In this document: positions 1 through 8,735 of the stretch, piece by piece
How positions within the stretch are numbered: the stretch's first letter is position 1
How the letters are laid out: each line of letters begins with the position of its first letter
Translations under genes and position numbers: made by a program
From: Bacteroidia bacterium
Lineage (GTDB): Bacteria > Bacteroidota > Bacteroidia > Bacteroidales > Prolixibacteraceae
Reading direction: 5' to 3'
Length of the DNA: 64,000 nucleotides
Assembly (NCBI GenBank): GCA_026391655.1
Contig: JAPLDR010000062.1
Coordinates: forward strand, 20,284 to 84,283
Notes under the pieces: model-generated
What the model was told of the DNA's origin: nothing
Databases searched by the model: none
Seen by the model: the letters and a program-made list of their open reading frames with translations, nothing else

Positions 1-62
1 ATTCCCGCCTTTATCTGCTTGTATTTGCTTTGATTCCAGAGATTTTCATTCACAAATATAAA

Positions 63-101
63 TAAAAAAACCGCTATAATTGTATATATTACAGCGGTTT
101 T
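63..101 (-). terminator. Rho-independent terminator of dnaK
   Basis: Arms AAAACCGCT (67-75) and AGCGGTTTT (93-101) form a stem. Read on the minus strand it is followed by a T-rich run, the complement of the A tract at 64-70. It lies just past the dnaK stop codon. Positions 1-62 hold no recognisable gene. Confidence 0.8.
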
Positions 102-130
102 AGATATTTATAAACCTGTTTCCAGGAAAA

Positions 131-2047
131 CTATTTTACTTCCTCAAAATCAACATCTGTTACGTCACCTTCGCCTTTTGGACCTTGCTGTTGCGAGCTT
201 TGTCCGCCATCTTGTGGTCCGGCCTGGCTTCCCTGGCTTTGGGCGCTGGTCGCATTGTACATTTCCTGTGATGCAGCCTGAAACACAGTGTTCAATTCTG
301 TAGTTGCAGCATCGATGCCATTTAAATCCTGAGCCTTATGCGCTTCTTTAAGTTTCCCTAAAGCCGCTTCGATGGGTCCTTTTTTATCTGAAGGAAGTTT
401 ATCTCCAAACTCTTTAAGTTGTTTCTCTGTCTGGAAAATCAGACTATCGGCATGATTCAGTTTTTCAACTCTATCCTTCGCCAGTTTATCTGATTCTGCA
501 TTTGCAGCAGCTTCGTCTCTCATCCTTTTAATTTCTGCATCGGTAAGACCGGTTGATGCTTCAATTCGGATTGACTGTTCCTTATTTGTTGCTTTATCTT
601 TTGCCGTTACGTGAAGAATCCCGTTAGCATCAATATCAAAAGCAACTTCAATCTGTGGTACGCCACGTTGTGCCGGTGGCAGCCCATCAAGGTGAAAGCG
701 GCCAATCGTTTTATTTCCCTGGGCCATAGGGCGTTCACCTTGAAGCACATGGATTTCAACCGATGGTTGACTATCGGATGCTGTAGTAAAGGTTTCGGCT
801 TTTTTGGTTGGAATCGTTGTATTGGCTTCGATCAGTCTTGTCATTACGCCACCCATCGTTTCGATACCTAATGATAACGGAGTAACATCGAGCAATAGAA
901 CGTCTTTTACCTCACCTGAAAGGACACCACCCTGAATGGCCGCACCGACTGCTACTACTTCGTCAGGATTTACACCTTTCGATGGTACTCTGCCGAAAAG
1001 ATTCTGGACCTTTTCCTGAATAGCAGGAATTCGTGTAGAACCTCCGACAAGAATTACTTCGTCAATATCTTTAATGGTCATACCGGCATTCTGTAACGCT
1101 TTGCGGCAAGGCTCCATCGTTGCATTGATCAGTTTGTCACATAATTGTTCGAATTTTGCACGGGTAAGTGTCTTCACAAGGTGTTTTGGCACCCCGTTAA
1201 CCGGCATAATATATGGCAGATTGATCTCTGTTTGTGTAGAACTTGAAAGTTCGATTTTAGCTTTTTCAGCAGCCTCTTTCAGACGTTGTAACGCCATTGC
1301 ATCTTTATGCAGATCAACGCCTTCATCTCTTTTAAATTCATCGGTCAGCCAGTCGACAATCGCCTGATCGAAATCATCACCACCAAGGTGAGTATCACCA
1401 TCAGTTGATTTGACCTCAAAAACGCCTTCACCCAGCTCAAGGATTGAAATATCAAATGTTCCTCCGCCAAGGTCAAAAACTGCGATTTTCATGTCTTTGT
1501 GCATCTTGTCGAGACCATAAGCCAATGAAGCAGCAGTTGGTTCATTGATTATACGACGTACCTTTAAACCTGCAATTTCTCCGGCTTCTTTCGTAGCCTG
1601 ACGTTGTGAATCGTTGAAATAGGCAGGCACTGTAATTACAGCCTCTGTTACTTCCTGTCCAAGATAATCTTCAGCAGTTTTCTTCATCTTCTGAAGTATC
1701 ATTGCCGAGATTTCCTGAGGTGAATAAAACCGATCGTCAATCTTCACTCTTGGTGTGTCATGATCACCCTGAATAACGGAGAACGGTACCCTTTTGATTT
1801 CTTTTGACAGGTTGGTATATGGCTCTCCCATAAAACGTTTAATGGAGGAGACCGTTTTGCTTGGGTTAGTAATCGCCTGACGCTTTGCTGGATCGCCAAC
1901 TTTACGTTCGCTGTTTTCAACAAATGCCACAACTGACGGGGTAGTACGTTTCCCTTCACTGTTGGGGATAACCACCGGTTCGTTGCCTTCCATAACGGCA
2001 ACACAGGAGTTGGTTGTTCCTAAGTCAATTCCAATAATTTTTCCCAT
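131..2047 (-). CDS. dnaK: Molecular chaperone DnaK (Hsp70)
   Basis: This is the ATP-dependent Hsp70 chaperone that works with DnaJ and GrpE to fold and disaggregate cytosolic proteins. The protein has the N-terminal ATPase signature [14 protein letters not shown], the phosphate-binding [11 protein letters not shown] motif, the interdomain linker around [19 protein letters not shown], a beta-sandwich substrate domain and a Q/G/S-rich tail ending in [11 protein letters not shown], the usual C-terminal EEVD-like end. The open frame extends 11 codons upstream (to 2080), but [10 protein letters not shown] at 2047 is the family start, giving 638 aa. It is a single gene; dnaJ and grpE are not adjacent. 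A perfect inverted repeat lies about 65-110 bp upstream. Confidence 0.98.
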   Translation of the reverse strand: MGKIIGIDLGTTNSCVAVMEGNEPVVIPNSEGKRTTPSVVAFVENSERKVGDPAKRQAITNPSKTVSSIKRFMGEPYTNLSKEIKRVPFSVIQGDHDTPRVKIDDRFYSPQEISAMILQKMKKTAEDYLGQEVTEAVITVPAYFNDSQRQATKEAGEIAGLKVRRIINEPTAASLAYGLDKMHKDMKIAVFDLGGGTFDISILELGEGVFEVKSTDGDTHLGGDDFDQAIVDWLTDEFKRDEGVDLHKDAMALQRLKEAAEKAKIELSSSTQTEINLPYIMPVNGVPKHLVKTLTRAKFEQLCDKLINATMEPCRKALQNAGMTIKDIDEVILVGGSTRIPAIQEKVQNLFGRVPSKGVNPDEVVAVGAAIQGGVLSGEVKDVLLLDVTPLSLGIETMGGVMTRLIEANTTIPTKKAETFTTASDSQPSVEIHVLQGERPMAQGNKTIGRFHLDGLPPAQRGVPQIEVAFDIDANGILHVTAKDKATNKEQSIRIEASTGLTDAEIKRMRDEAAANAESDKLAKDRVEKLNHADSLIFQTEKQLKEFGDKLPSDKKGPIEAALGKLKEAHKAQDLNGIDAATTELNTVFQAASQEMYNATSAQSQGSQAGPQDGGQSSQQQGPKGEGDVTDVDFEEVK

Positions 2048-2112
2048 TTTTCTGTAGATATATTTATACTGTTGATTCAATTTTTAAACCTATTACCTTT
2101 TCCTACCAATCG

Positions 2113-2158
2113 TTGTGCCAATATTAACAAACAGCTCCATTTGGCAATATTGGCACAA
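2113..2158. promoter_or_regulatory. 13-bp inverted repeat upstream of dnaK
   Basis: TTGTGCCAATATT (2113-2125) and AATATTGGCACAA (2146-2158) are exact reverse complements separated by 20 bp. The element lies in the 434-bp region between divergent dnaK and the next gene. It is not CIRCE. On the minus strand the dnaK-proximal arm gives TGGCAC-N5-TTGG, one base off a sigma-54 -24/-12 element. A regulatory role is inferred. A smaller repeat TGTCA-N7-TGACA lies at 2184-2200. Confidence 0.5.
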
Positions 2159-2310
2159 TTATTTGCAGAAATTAAAATCAGAGTGTCATCTTTTGTGACA
2201 AAACGACAGCATGCCTAGATTAGAATAAGAAGTGACGGTTAAACGAAGCGATGGGGAGTCAAATTGACTTCAACTTCAGTCTTTCCCTTGAGGTTATCAT
2301 GAAGGACTAA

Positions 2311-2348
2311 CTTCCGGCGTAAGGCGGCAGGCTGCCATTTGCCGGAAG
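2311..2348. repeat. GC-rich hairpin in the dnaK / DUF5009 intergenic region
   Basis: CTTCCGGC (2311-2318) pairs with GCCGGAAG (2341-2348), and the interior contains a smaller GGCAG/CTGCC stem. It is much more GC-rich than the flanks. The rest of the 2048-2481 gap holds only the inverted repeat near dnaK and a promoter-like box. Confidence 0.5.
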
Positions 2349-2438
2349 CCATCAAACCATCTATTCAAATTCCACGAATGTTATTGAGCATTAAATAAAT
2401 TTGACAATCAAAAATGATAAAACTTGTGTTTAATTTTA

Positions 2439-2446
2439 TAGTTTTG
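2439..2446 (+). promoter_or_regulatory. Bacteroidota-type -7 box (TAGTTTTG)
   Basis: The box matches TAnnTTTG, the primary sigma -7 motif of Bacteroidota, and lies 36 bp before the start codon at 2482. No -33 TTTG at the ideal 19-21 bp spacing is obvious. Confidence 0.4.
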
Positions 2447-2481
2447 ATGCAAACTAAATTAATCCCAAAATTAAATTTTCG

Positions 2482-3606
2482 ATGAAAACAAAAAAAAGTG
2501 AACCGAAACAACCGGAGCGGCTTCAATCGCTTGATGTATTGCGCGGATTTGACATGTTGTGGATTATTGGCGGTGGCAGCCTGATTGTTGCTTTGGCCGA
2601 AACGACGAAATGGGGTTGGCTACAGGTGATTGCCGGGCAGATGGAACATGTGCCATGGGCAGGATTTCATTTCGAAGATCTTATTTTCCCGCTCTTTATG
2701 TTTATTTCAGGAGTGGCTATCCCTTACGCAATTACCGCGAAAGTTGAACAAGGTGTAAAAAGGAAGGCATTGTTCAATAAAATTTTTAAACGAGGGATAA
2801 TTTTGGTTTTACTCGGAATCCTATATAATGGCACACTGAAAAACGGGTTTCCGAATATGCGCGTGGCCAGTGTGCTTGGACAAATCGGACTGGGTTATTT
2901 ATTTGCAGCAACCATTGTTCTATACACCAAATCATTTCAAACACGTCTCGCCTGGTTGATTGGCATTTTGTCAGGGATTGCACTTATGCAACTCGTTGTT
3001 CCGGTTCCCGGATATGGTGCAGGGCTTTTAACTCCCGAAGGTGGAATGAATGCATGGCTCGATCGTATGTTTTTACCGGGCAGATTATATGGCGGAACAT
3101 TTGATCCCGAGGGATTGCTGTGCATTGTTTCGGCAATAACGGTTACTTTAATGGGTGCTTTAGCCGGTTCGATCTTACGTGACGGAGAACCTGCTTCTAA
3201 GCGAAAAGCAGCGAAACTGGCAATTGCCGGAGCTGCACTTACGACTATTGCCCTGATTCTTTCTCCTTTTTATCCGATTATCAAAGCAGCATGGACAGTT
3301 CCTTTCAACCTGCTGACGGCCGGGATCAGTTTTCTCCTGTTGTCGCTTTTTTATTTCACAATTGACGTAAAAAACTGGACCAAAGGAATTATATCGTATA
3401 AAATACTGTTTTTTAAAGTGATAGGGATGAATTCAATTACCATTTACCTGGCTGTTGATATATTAAATTTTGGTCAGATCTCCCGATTTTTTACCGGCTC
3501 CTTTGCCGCCTTTATGGGCGAATGGATTATAATTTTGGGTGCCATAATCATTGAATGGTTGCTTCTTTTTTACATGTATCAAAAAAAGATCTTTTTGAGG
3601 GTTTGA
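2482..3606 (+). CDS. DUF5009 / heparan-alpha-glucosaminide N-acetyltransferase-like membrane protein
   Basis: This 374-aa polytopic membrane protein has about ten hydrophobic segments and belongs to the NagX/HGSNAT-like group. The N-terminal signature RLQSLDVLRGFDMLWIIGG, with the LDxxRG motif, and the following HxxWxGFxFEDLIFPLFMFISG segment are diagnostic of the family. Eukaryotic HGSNAT transfers acetyl from cytosolic acetyl-CoA to glucosamine across a membrane. Bacterial homologues are thought to act in glycan or amino-sugar metabolism, but the substrate here is unknown. It is a single gene that ends at a strong bidirectional terminator. Confidence 0.85.
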   Translation: MKTKKSEPKQPERLQSLDVLRGFDMLWIIGGGSLIVALAETTKWGWLQVIAGQMEHVPWAGFHFEDLIFPLFMFISGVAIPYAITAKVEQGVKRKALFNKIFKRGIILVLLGILYNGTLKNGFPNMRVASVLGQIGLGYLFAATIVLYTKSFQTRLAWLIGILSGIALMQLVVPVPGYGAGLLTPEGGMNAWLDRMFLPGRLYGGTFDPEGLLCIVSAITVTLMGALAGSILRDGEPASKRKAAKLAIAGAALTTIALILSPFYPIIKAAWTVPFNLLTAGISFLLLSLFYFTIDVKNWTKGIISYKILFFKVIGMNSITIYLAVDILNFGQISRFFTGSFAAFMGEWIIILGAIIIEWLLLFYMYQKKIFLRV

Positions 3607-3640
3607 TCCTTTTGTGATACTGTTGTTTATTTTATGAACG

Positions 3641-3677
3641 AAAAATCGTATGATTGTCATGAGATCATACGATTTTT
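3641..3677. terminator. Perfect 14-bp-stem bidirectional terminator
   Basis: AAAAATCGTATGAT (3641-3654) and ATCATACGATTTTT (3664-3677) are exact complements with a 9-nt loop, and the stem ends in T and A runs on both strands. It follows the DUF5009 gene by 34 bp. Confidence 0.85.
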
Positions 3678-3678
3678 C

Positions 3679-3686
3679 TACTTTTG
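3679..3686 (+). promoter_or_regulatory. -7 box candidate (TACTTTTG) for panB
   Basis: This is an exact TAnnTTTG match directly behind the terminator, 123 bp before the panB start. The -33 region would fall within the terminator stem. Confidence 0.4.
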
Positions 3687-3809
3687 CCATGATTAATTTA
3701 TTGTTGAAATAGCCATGATTATAAAATCACCAATAGGAATGAATATTTCCATCATGGCTATTCCATTTGGCCTTAAAAAAGCAAATTACACACAAATGAA
3801 ACTAAAATT

Positions 3810-4628
3810 ATGTCAGTACAGAAAGAGGTGAAGCGGGTTACAACCCATGTTCTTGCTGAAATGAAGTTGCATGGCGAAAAGATTTCGATGTTGACTTCGT
3901 ACGATTACAGCATGGCCAAACTAGTTGATCAGGCTGGGATTGATGTGATCCTGGTTGGCGATTCGGCATCGAACGTGATGGCCGGAAATGAAACTACGCT
4001 CCCCATCACACTTGACCAGATGATTTATCATGGTAAATCAGTTGTAAGGGGAGTAACCAGAGCTTTAGTTGTGGTTGATATGCCTTTCGGAACTTATCAG
4101 GGCAATTCACTCGAAGCGTTGAATTCAGCAATCAAAATCATGAAAATTACGCATGCCGATGCTGTGAAACTTGAGGGAGGAAAAGAGGTGATCGAGTCGG
4201 TTGAGCGAATTATCATGGCCGGAATTCCTGTGATGGGTCATCTCGGACTCATGCCTCAATCAATTCACAAATATGGAACCTATACTGTAAGAGCCAAGGA
4301 AGAGGTAGAGGCGAAAAAACTAATCGAGGATGCCCATTTTCTCGAACAGGCAGGTTGTTTTGCGATCGTTCTCGAGAAAATTCCTGCCAAACTCGGTGCG
4401 CAGGTGGCACATGAATTAAAGATACCGGTTATTGGTATTGGTGCTGGCGGAGGCGTTGATGGTCAGGTTCTTGTGATTCATGATATGCTGGGGCTGACTC
4501 AGGAATTTTCACCCAGATTTTTACGTCGTTACCTGAATCTGGCTGCTGATATCAAAGGGGCTGTCGGAAGTTTTGTTGCGGATGTGAAATCGCGCAACTT
4601 TCCAAATGAAAAAGAGCAGTACGAATAG
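3810..4628 (+). CDS. panB: 3-methyl-2-oxobutanoate hydroxymethyltransferase
   Basis: PanB catalyses the first committed step of pantothenate (coenzyme A) synthesis, adding a hydroxymethyl group from 5,10-methylene-THF to 2-oxoisovalerate. The 272-aa protein has the family length and motifs: [25 protein letters not shown] with the metal-binding Asp, [28 protein letters not shown] and [16 protein letters not shown] with the catalytic Glu region preceding it. It is cytosolic, TIM-barrel, and Mg-dependent in the family. panC is not adjacent. The RluA-family gene follows at 54 bp and may be co-transcribed. Confidence 0.97.
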   Translation: MSVQKEVKRVTTHVLAEMKLHGEKISMLTSYDYSMAKLVDQAGIDVILVGDSASNVMAGNETTLPITLDQMIYHGKSVVRGVTRALVVVDMPFGTYQGNSLEALNSAIKIMKITHADAVKLEGGKEVIESVERIIMAGIPVMGHLGLMPQSIHKYGTYTVRAKEEVEAKKLIEDAHFLEQAGCFAIVLEKIPAKLGAQVAHELKIPVIGIGAGGGVDGQVLVIHDMLGLTQEFSPRFLRRYLNLAADIKGAVGSFVADVKSRNFPNEKEQYE

Positions 4629-4682
4629 AAAGAGGAGAAACAGATTGAATATTGATATTTGGAATTTTTTGAAACGAATTTA

Positions 4683-5375
4683 ATGACGCAACCGGCTGTT
4701 CTTTTTGAAGATAATCACATTATTGCCATCAACAAGCGATGCGGAGATATCGTGCAGGGGGACAAAACCGGAGACAAAACTTTGGGTGATGATGTAAAGG
4801 AATATCTTAAAGAACGATACAATAAACCTGGCAGTGTTTTTTTAGGGGTGACCCACCGTCTCGACCGGCCAACAAGCGGAGCGGTACTCTTTGCAAGAAC
4901 TTCGAAAGCACTTACTCGGCTGAATGAAATGTTTAAGGAGGATCGGATGATCCATAAAACCTATTGGGCAGTTGTTGACAAAAAACCAGAACCATCGACC
5001 TCACAATTAGATCACTGGCTAGTTCGTGACACGAAGCAAAATAAATCGTTTGCCTATTTAAATGAAAGAAAAGAATCAAAGAAAGCAAGTCTGACTTATC
5101 GTTACCTGGGTTCTTCCGATCGTTTTCATTTAGTTGAAATAGAATTGCATACAGGTCGCCATCACCAGATCAGGGCGCAACTGGCTGCCATCGGTTTACA
5201 CATCAAAGGTGATCTGAAATATGGTTTTCCCAGATCTAACAGCGACGGTGGAATCCATCTTCACTCCCGGAAAATCGAATTTACTCATCCGGTAACCGGC
5301 GATGTTGTTACCATTGTAGCATCACCACCCAACGACCCGGTCTGGAATTATTTTATTCAGTCTATTGAAGATTAA
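4683..5375 (+). CDS. RluA-family pseudouridine synthase
   Basis: This 230-aa enzyme isomerises uridine to pseudouridine in rRNA or tRNA. The catalytic motif HRLDRPTSGAVLFART contains the active-site Asp. Further family motifs are ALTRLNEMFKEDRMIHKTYWA, the tract LVEIELHTGRHHQIRAQLAAIG, and GDLKYG. There is no N-terminal S4 domain, as in the short RluA/RluC-like group. The open frame begins with TTG at 4659, but the ATG at 4683 (MTQPAVLFEDNHIIAINK) fits the family start better. The RNA target cannot be assigned from sequence alone. Confidence 0.93.
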   Translation: MTQPAVLFEDNHIIAINKRCGDIVQGDKTGDKTLGDDVKEYLKERYNKPGSVFLGVTHRLDRPTSGAVLFARTSKALTRLNEMFKEDRMIHKTYWAVVDKKPEPSTSQLDHWLVRDTKQNKSFAYLNERKESKKASLTYRYLGSSDRFHLVEIELHTGRHHQIRAQLAAIGLHIKGDLKYGFPRSNSDGGIHLHSRKIEFTHPVTGDVVTIVASPPNDPVWNYFIQSIED

Positions 5376-5421
5376 GTTGCTGTAATTGAGATATTAAGTA
5401 TCATTCTAGTAATCCGCCACA

Positions 5422-6222
5422 ATGAAAAAAAGACTACTGAATATTTTGAAAATTGTATTGGGTTTTTATATAGTGCTTTGTGGACTTTTGTATCTTTTCC
5501 AGGAGAAATTACTGTTCTTCCCTGAAAAATTGGACAAAGATTTTAAGTTTGATTTCAACCAAAAATTTGAGGAAATAAACATTAAAACTCAGGATGATTT
5601 ATTTTTAAACGGACTTTTATTTAAGTCTGACAGCATGAAAGGATTAATATTTTACTTACACGGGAATTCTGGTTCTATAAAATCTTGGGGGAAAGTAGCT
5701 AAAACTTATACTGACCTTAAATATGATGTTTTTATGTTGGATTACAGAGGATATGGAAAAAGTGAAGGAAAAATTAGCAGTCAAGATCAATTATTTCATG
5801 ATATGCAAAGTGTATATGACAGGTTGAAAACAAATTATGATGAAAATAAGATTATAGTATTAGGTTATTCAATTGGAACTGGTCTTGCCGCAAGAATTGC
5901 CTCTGTCAATAAACCAAAGTTATTAATCCTTCAGGCACCCTACTATAGTCTGACAGATATGATGCGGCATAACTATCCAATTATTCCAACCTTCATTTTG
6001 AAATATAAATTAGAGACATACAAGTATATAAAAGAGTGTAAAACGCCAATAGTGCTTTTCCACGGAGATAACGACGAAGTAATATATTACAATTCATCTG
6101 TTAAACTAAAAGGACAGATGAAGCCAGGTGACAAATTGGTGACTTTACCAGGACAAAGACATAATGGAATGAGTAATAACCCTGATTATCTTAGTGAATT
6201 GAATAAAATATTGAAAAACTAA
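5422..6222 (+). CDS. Alpha/beta hydrolase with N-terminal membrane anchor
   Basis: This 266-aa protein begins with a hydrophobic segment (residues about 8-27) likely to act as a signal anchor. It has the alpha/beta hydrolase fold of the BEM46/ABHD13-like group: oxyanion strand YLHGNSGS, DYRGYGKSEG, nucleophile elbow GYSIGTG with Ser, Asp in HGDNDEVI, and His in GQRHNGM. The substrate is unknown; peptidase, esterase and lipase activities occur in the superfamily. The gene is clearly more AT-rich than its neighbours, with AAA/ATA/TTA-rich codons, which suggests later acquisition. Confidence 0.85.
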   Translation: MKKRLLNILKIVLGFYIVLCGLLYLFQEKLLFFPEKLDKDFKFDFNQKFEEINIKTQDDLFLNGLLFKSDSMKGLIFYLHGNSGSIKSWGKVAKTYTDLKYDVFMLDYRGYGKSEGKISSQDQLFHDMQSVYDRLKTNYDENKIIVLGYSIGTGLAARIASVNKPKLLILQAPYYSLTDMMRHNYPIIPTFILKYKLETYKYIKECKTPIVLFHGDNDEVIYYNSSVKLKGQMKPGDKLVTLPGQRHNGMSNNPDYLSELNKILKN

Positions 6223-6360
6223 TGGCGGAAAAAAGGTGTACACAACAAGGTATTGCCCAACGCGAGGAAAATGATACTTTTTGAACTGACCGAATAAACA
6301 AACGGTTATTCCTTTTATAGAGAGTTGTCCTGAATGCCCTCGCCTTAAGAAGGAAAACCT

Positions 6361-6999
6361 TTATTGTTGATTGTCTTCGAGATAACGCGGGAGACTTTGC
6401 AGTAAGGTTCCGGGCTGGATATGAAGCACTTTCATCCCCGTTGATTTAGCTGCTTCAATGTTTTCTTCCATATCGTCAATAAAAAGGGTCTCCTCAGGAA
6501 CAATATTAGCTTCTTTTATAGCTTGAAGATAAATCTGCGGATTGGGTTTTCGCATTTTCATCTCATGCGAATAGAAGTTTCGTTCGAATAAATCGTAAAA
6601 TGTATAACCAAAATCGGCTTCGAAATTCCGGTGAAATTTTAACCGGTGAATTTCGTTTGTGTTGCTTAACAGATATAACTTGTAGCTCTTTTTCAGCTCT
6701 TCGAGGTACCTGACCCGGTCGGCAGGAATATCAATAATCATGGCTGTCCATGCCATATCAATCTCTTTATCAGATATATGTTTGTTGATCATCTTTCTTA
6801 CATTGTCATGAAATGCCTCGGGTGACGAGTTCCCTTTCTCTAAATTATAAAAAAGTTCTTTATTTAGTGATTGATTGTCCCCTTCGTAAAAATCGTTCCA
6901 TCCGAGATTATGAAAAGCGTCTACGGTAAGTTGAGGATCAATATTGAGGATGACTCCACCGAGATCGAATATGATATTGCGAATTGATTTTAATGACAT
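6361..6999 (-). CDS. HAD-superfamily hydrolase, subfamily IA (YihX-like)
   Basis: This 212-aa HAD phosphatase has motif I IIFDLGGVILNID (nucleophile Asp and second Asp), motif II LLSNTNEIH, the Lys of motif III near MKMRKPNPQIY, and motif IV TLFIDDMEENIEAAKSTGM. The helical cap lies between motifs I and II. Such enzymes dephosphorylate small phosphometabolites; YihX of E. coli acts on alpha-glucose-1-phosphate, but the substrate here is not determinable. It is transcribed divergently from the CDF gene at 7219. Confidence 0.92.
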   Translation of the reverse strand: MSLKSIRNIIFDLGGVILNIDPQLTVDAFHNLGWNDFYEGDNQSLNKELFYNLEKGNSSPEAFHDNVRKMINKHISDKEIDMAWTAMIIDIPADRVRYLEELKKSYKLYLLSNTNEIHRLKFHRNFEADFGYTFYDLFERNFYSHEMKMRKPNPQIYLQAIKEANIVPEETLFIDDMEENIEAAKSTGMKVLHIQPGTLLQSLPRYLEDNQQ

Positions 7000-7090
7000 A
7001 ACTTCCTGTTTTCTGGTTGCAAAGATATTGGTTTCATTTTTCCATTTCGTTCCTTTCTACAAAGAATTCGTGGCTAAACAGCTTTTTTTA

Positions 7091-7154
7091 GCAACATAGT
7101 TGCGATATCTTTGTAATTGAAAGTATTAAAGTATTCATAAAGCAACATAGTTAC
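7091..7154. promoter_or_regulatory. Duplicated GCAAC-N3-GTTGC operator candidate at CDF promoter
   Basis: GCAACATAGTTGC (7091-7103) is a dyad of 5-bp arms about a 3-bp centre. A near copy, GCAACATAGTTAC, lies at 7142-7154. They flank the -7 box TATCTTTG at 7106-7113. Two sites around a promoter of a metal exporter suggest a metal-responsive repressor. The regulator is not in the window. Confidence 0.5.
7106..7113 (+). promoter_or_regulatory. -7 promoter box (TATCTTTG) for CDF exporter
   Basis: This is an exact TAnnTTTG match, 106 bp before the start codon at 7219. A T-rich stretch at 7083-7089 takes the -33 position. The gene would have a leader of about 100 nt. Confidence 0.55.
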
Positions 7155-7218
7155 GGCATATAAGTTTTCTGCAATTTTAACCGTAAAGAAATGGCAGGAA
7201 ATTAATTTAACAATTCTT

Positions 7219-8124
7219 ATGGGAAAACATCACCACAATCACCCAATTGTAACGGGAAAGAACCTGGTTCTTCCGATTCTTCTTAACATGGGAATTACTC
7301 TCGCCCAGATTATTGGAGGATTGGTATCCGGAAGTATGGCGCTTCTATCGGATGCAGCGCACAACTTTAGCGACGTTCTTGCCTTGATATTTAGTTATAT
7401 AGCGGCAAAATTATCAGGTCGTGAAAGAACACTTAAGCAAACCTTCGGCTATAAACGAGCCGGGATTTTTGCAGCTTTCATCAACGCTGCAACCCTGATG
7501 ATTATTGCAACCGTACTGGTGCAAGAGGCTATTGAGCGGTTAATGAACCCAAGACCAATTGAAGGTGAAATCGTGATTTACCTTGCTGCATTAGGTATTC
7601 TTTTTAACGGAGCCAGCGCACTTCTGGTTAAAAAAGGGGCAAAGTCAGATATCAATATGCGCTCTGCTTATCTGCACCTGTTTACCGATATGCTCACTTC
7701 TATTGCCGTATTTATCGGCGGTTTTGCCATCAGCTACCTCGGTTGGTTCTGGGTCGATGGCGTATTGACGATTGCTATTTCTATCTATTTAATTTATAGT
7801 AGTTGGGAAATATTTTACGAATCAATGAGAATTTTCATGCAATTTACCCCAACGCAGATCAATATTGAAGAGATTGCTGCCGAAATCACACTTATTCAGG
7901 GTGTTAAAAATGTTCATCATGTTCATGCGTGGAAACTCGACGATCATGAGATGATGTTTGAAGCCCATCTTGATCTCGAAGAAGATTATACAATCTCACA
8001 TTTTGAACTTATCCTGGAAAAAGTGAGCACAACGCTTCATCGCTTTGATATTCACCATTTCAATATTCAGCCCGAATGGGTTCGTGATGATGAAAAGGCG
8101 TTAATTAACAGATTGGATCACTGA
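7219..8124 (+). CDS. Cation diffusion facilitator (CDF/ZitB-like) metal exporter
   Basis: This 301-aa inner-membrane antiporter exports divalent metals (Zn, possibly Cd/Co) in exchange for protons. It has a His-rich N-terminus (MGKHHHNHP), six hydrophobic segments, the metal-site motifs SDAAHNFSDV and HLFTDMLTS, each with HxxxD, and a cytosolic C-terminal domain with HHVHAWKLDDHEMMFEAH and a His-rich FDIHHFNIQPE segment. These place it in the CzcD/ZitB subfamily. A duplicated dyad in its promoter suggests metal regulation. It is a single gene followed by the repeat array. Confidence 0.94.
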   Translation: MGKHHHNHPIVTGKNLVLPILLNMGITLAQIIGGLVSGSMALLSDAAHNFSDVLALIFSYIAAKLSGRERTLKQTFGYKRAGIFAAFINAATLMIIATVLVQEAIERLMNPRPIEGEIVIYLAALGILFNGASALLVKKGAKSDINMRSAYLHLFTDMLTSIAVFIGGFAISYLGWFWVDGVLTIAISIYLIYSSWEIFYESMRIFMQFTPTQINIEEIAAEITLIQGVKNVHHVHAWKLDDHEMMFEAHLDLEEDYTISHFELILEKVSTTLHRFDIHHFNIQPEWVRDDEKALINRLDH

Positions 8125-8169
8125 AGATTACTTTTGATGGCTGAAGGAGGCTCGGATAATAATCAAGAA

Positions 8170-8664
8170 TCCGGGTTTAAGCATCGATTTCGAAGCAAAA
8201 AGGTTCGAAACCGAGATTATAAACATTAATATAAGTGCAAAAAGCATAAATATATGTGTAAAATATATAATCAAAGGCATAAAAAGCATAAATATATGTG
8301 TAAAATATATAATCAAAGGCATAAAAAGCATTGGATATAGTGATAAATACATAAATATTGGTGCTAAATGCGTCAACATTGGTGTATAAAGAATCGGCAT
8401 CGTTGTAAATAGAGACAAAACTAGAGTTAGAAGCATCGACATCGAAGTAAAAAGATTCGAAACCGATGTTATAAGAACTAATATTGGTGTTAAAAGCATC
8501 AAAATATGTGTAAAATACATAAAAAGTAGCGTTAAACACATCAAATAAAGTGCATAATACATCATATATTGTTTAAGTAACATAAACATATGTGTAAAAT
8601 ATATAATTATTGGTGATAAATTCTTCAATCTTTGTGTATAAAGCATCGGCTTCGTTGCAAAAAG
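8170..8664. repeat. Degenerate tandem array with 21-bp period
   Basis: About 23 imperfect units of 21 bp share an AAAAGCAT...AT..GTGT-like pattern. Within it a 42-bp double unit is repeated exactly at 8239-8280 and 8281-8322, with a partial third copy. The plus frame starting at 8180 reads as heptads such as SIDFEAK, SINICVK, YIIKGIK and SIDIEVK, interrupted by several TAA codons. Two minus-strand frames stay open (8128-8646 and 8177-8539) only because the repeat excludes stops. I see no start site or domain and do not call a gene. It fills the 8125-8735 gap. Confidence 0.85.
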
Positions 8665-8704
8665 GTGGAGCTACATCAATGTTTAGTAATGACCAAAAGT
8701 CCAT

Positions 8705-8712
8705 TACATTTG
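8705..8712 (+). promoter_or_regulatory. -7 box candidate (TACATTTG) for methyltransferase
   Basis: This is an exact TAnnTTTG match, 23 bp before the ATG at 8736, just outside the repeat array. The -33 match is weak. Confidence 0.45.
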
Positions 8713-8735
8713 TAGAAGAAATATAACCATTAAGA

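Noticed and set aside
2048-2080. 11-codon N-terminal extension of DnaK
   Set aside because: DnaK proteins begin at [10 protein letters not shown]; the extension has no family support.
2100-2200. CIRCE operator at dnaK
   Set aside because: The dyad sequence and its 20-bp spacing do not match TTAGCACTC-N9-GAGTGCTAA.
8239-8322. CRISPR-like reading of the tandem units
   Set aside because: Units are contiguous and degenerate, with no unique spacers between constant repeats, and no cas genes are present.
8128-8646. 172-aa minus-strand ORF in the repeat array (and the 120-aa one at 8177-8539)
   Set aside because: Both are open only because the 21-bp repeat lacks stop codons in those phases. They have no start context, domain or normal composition.
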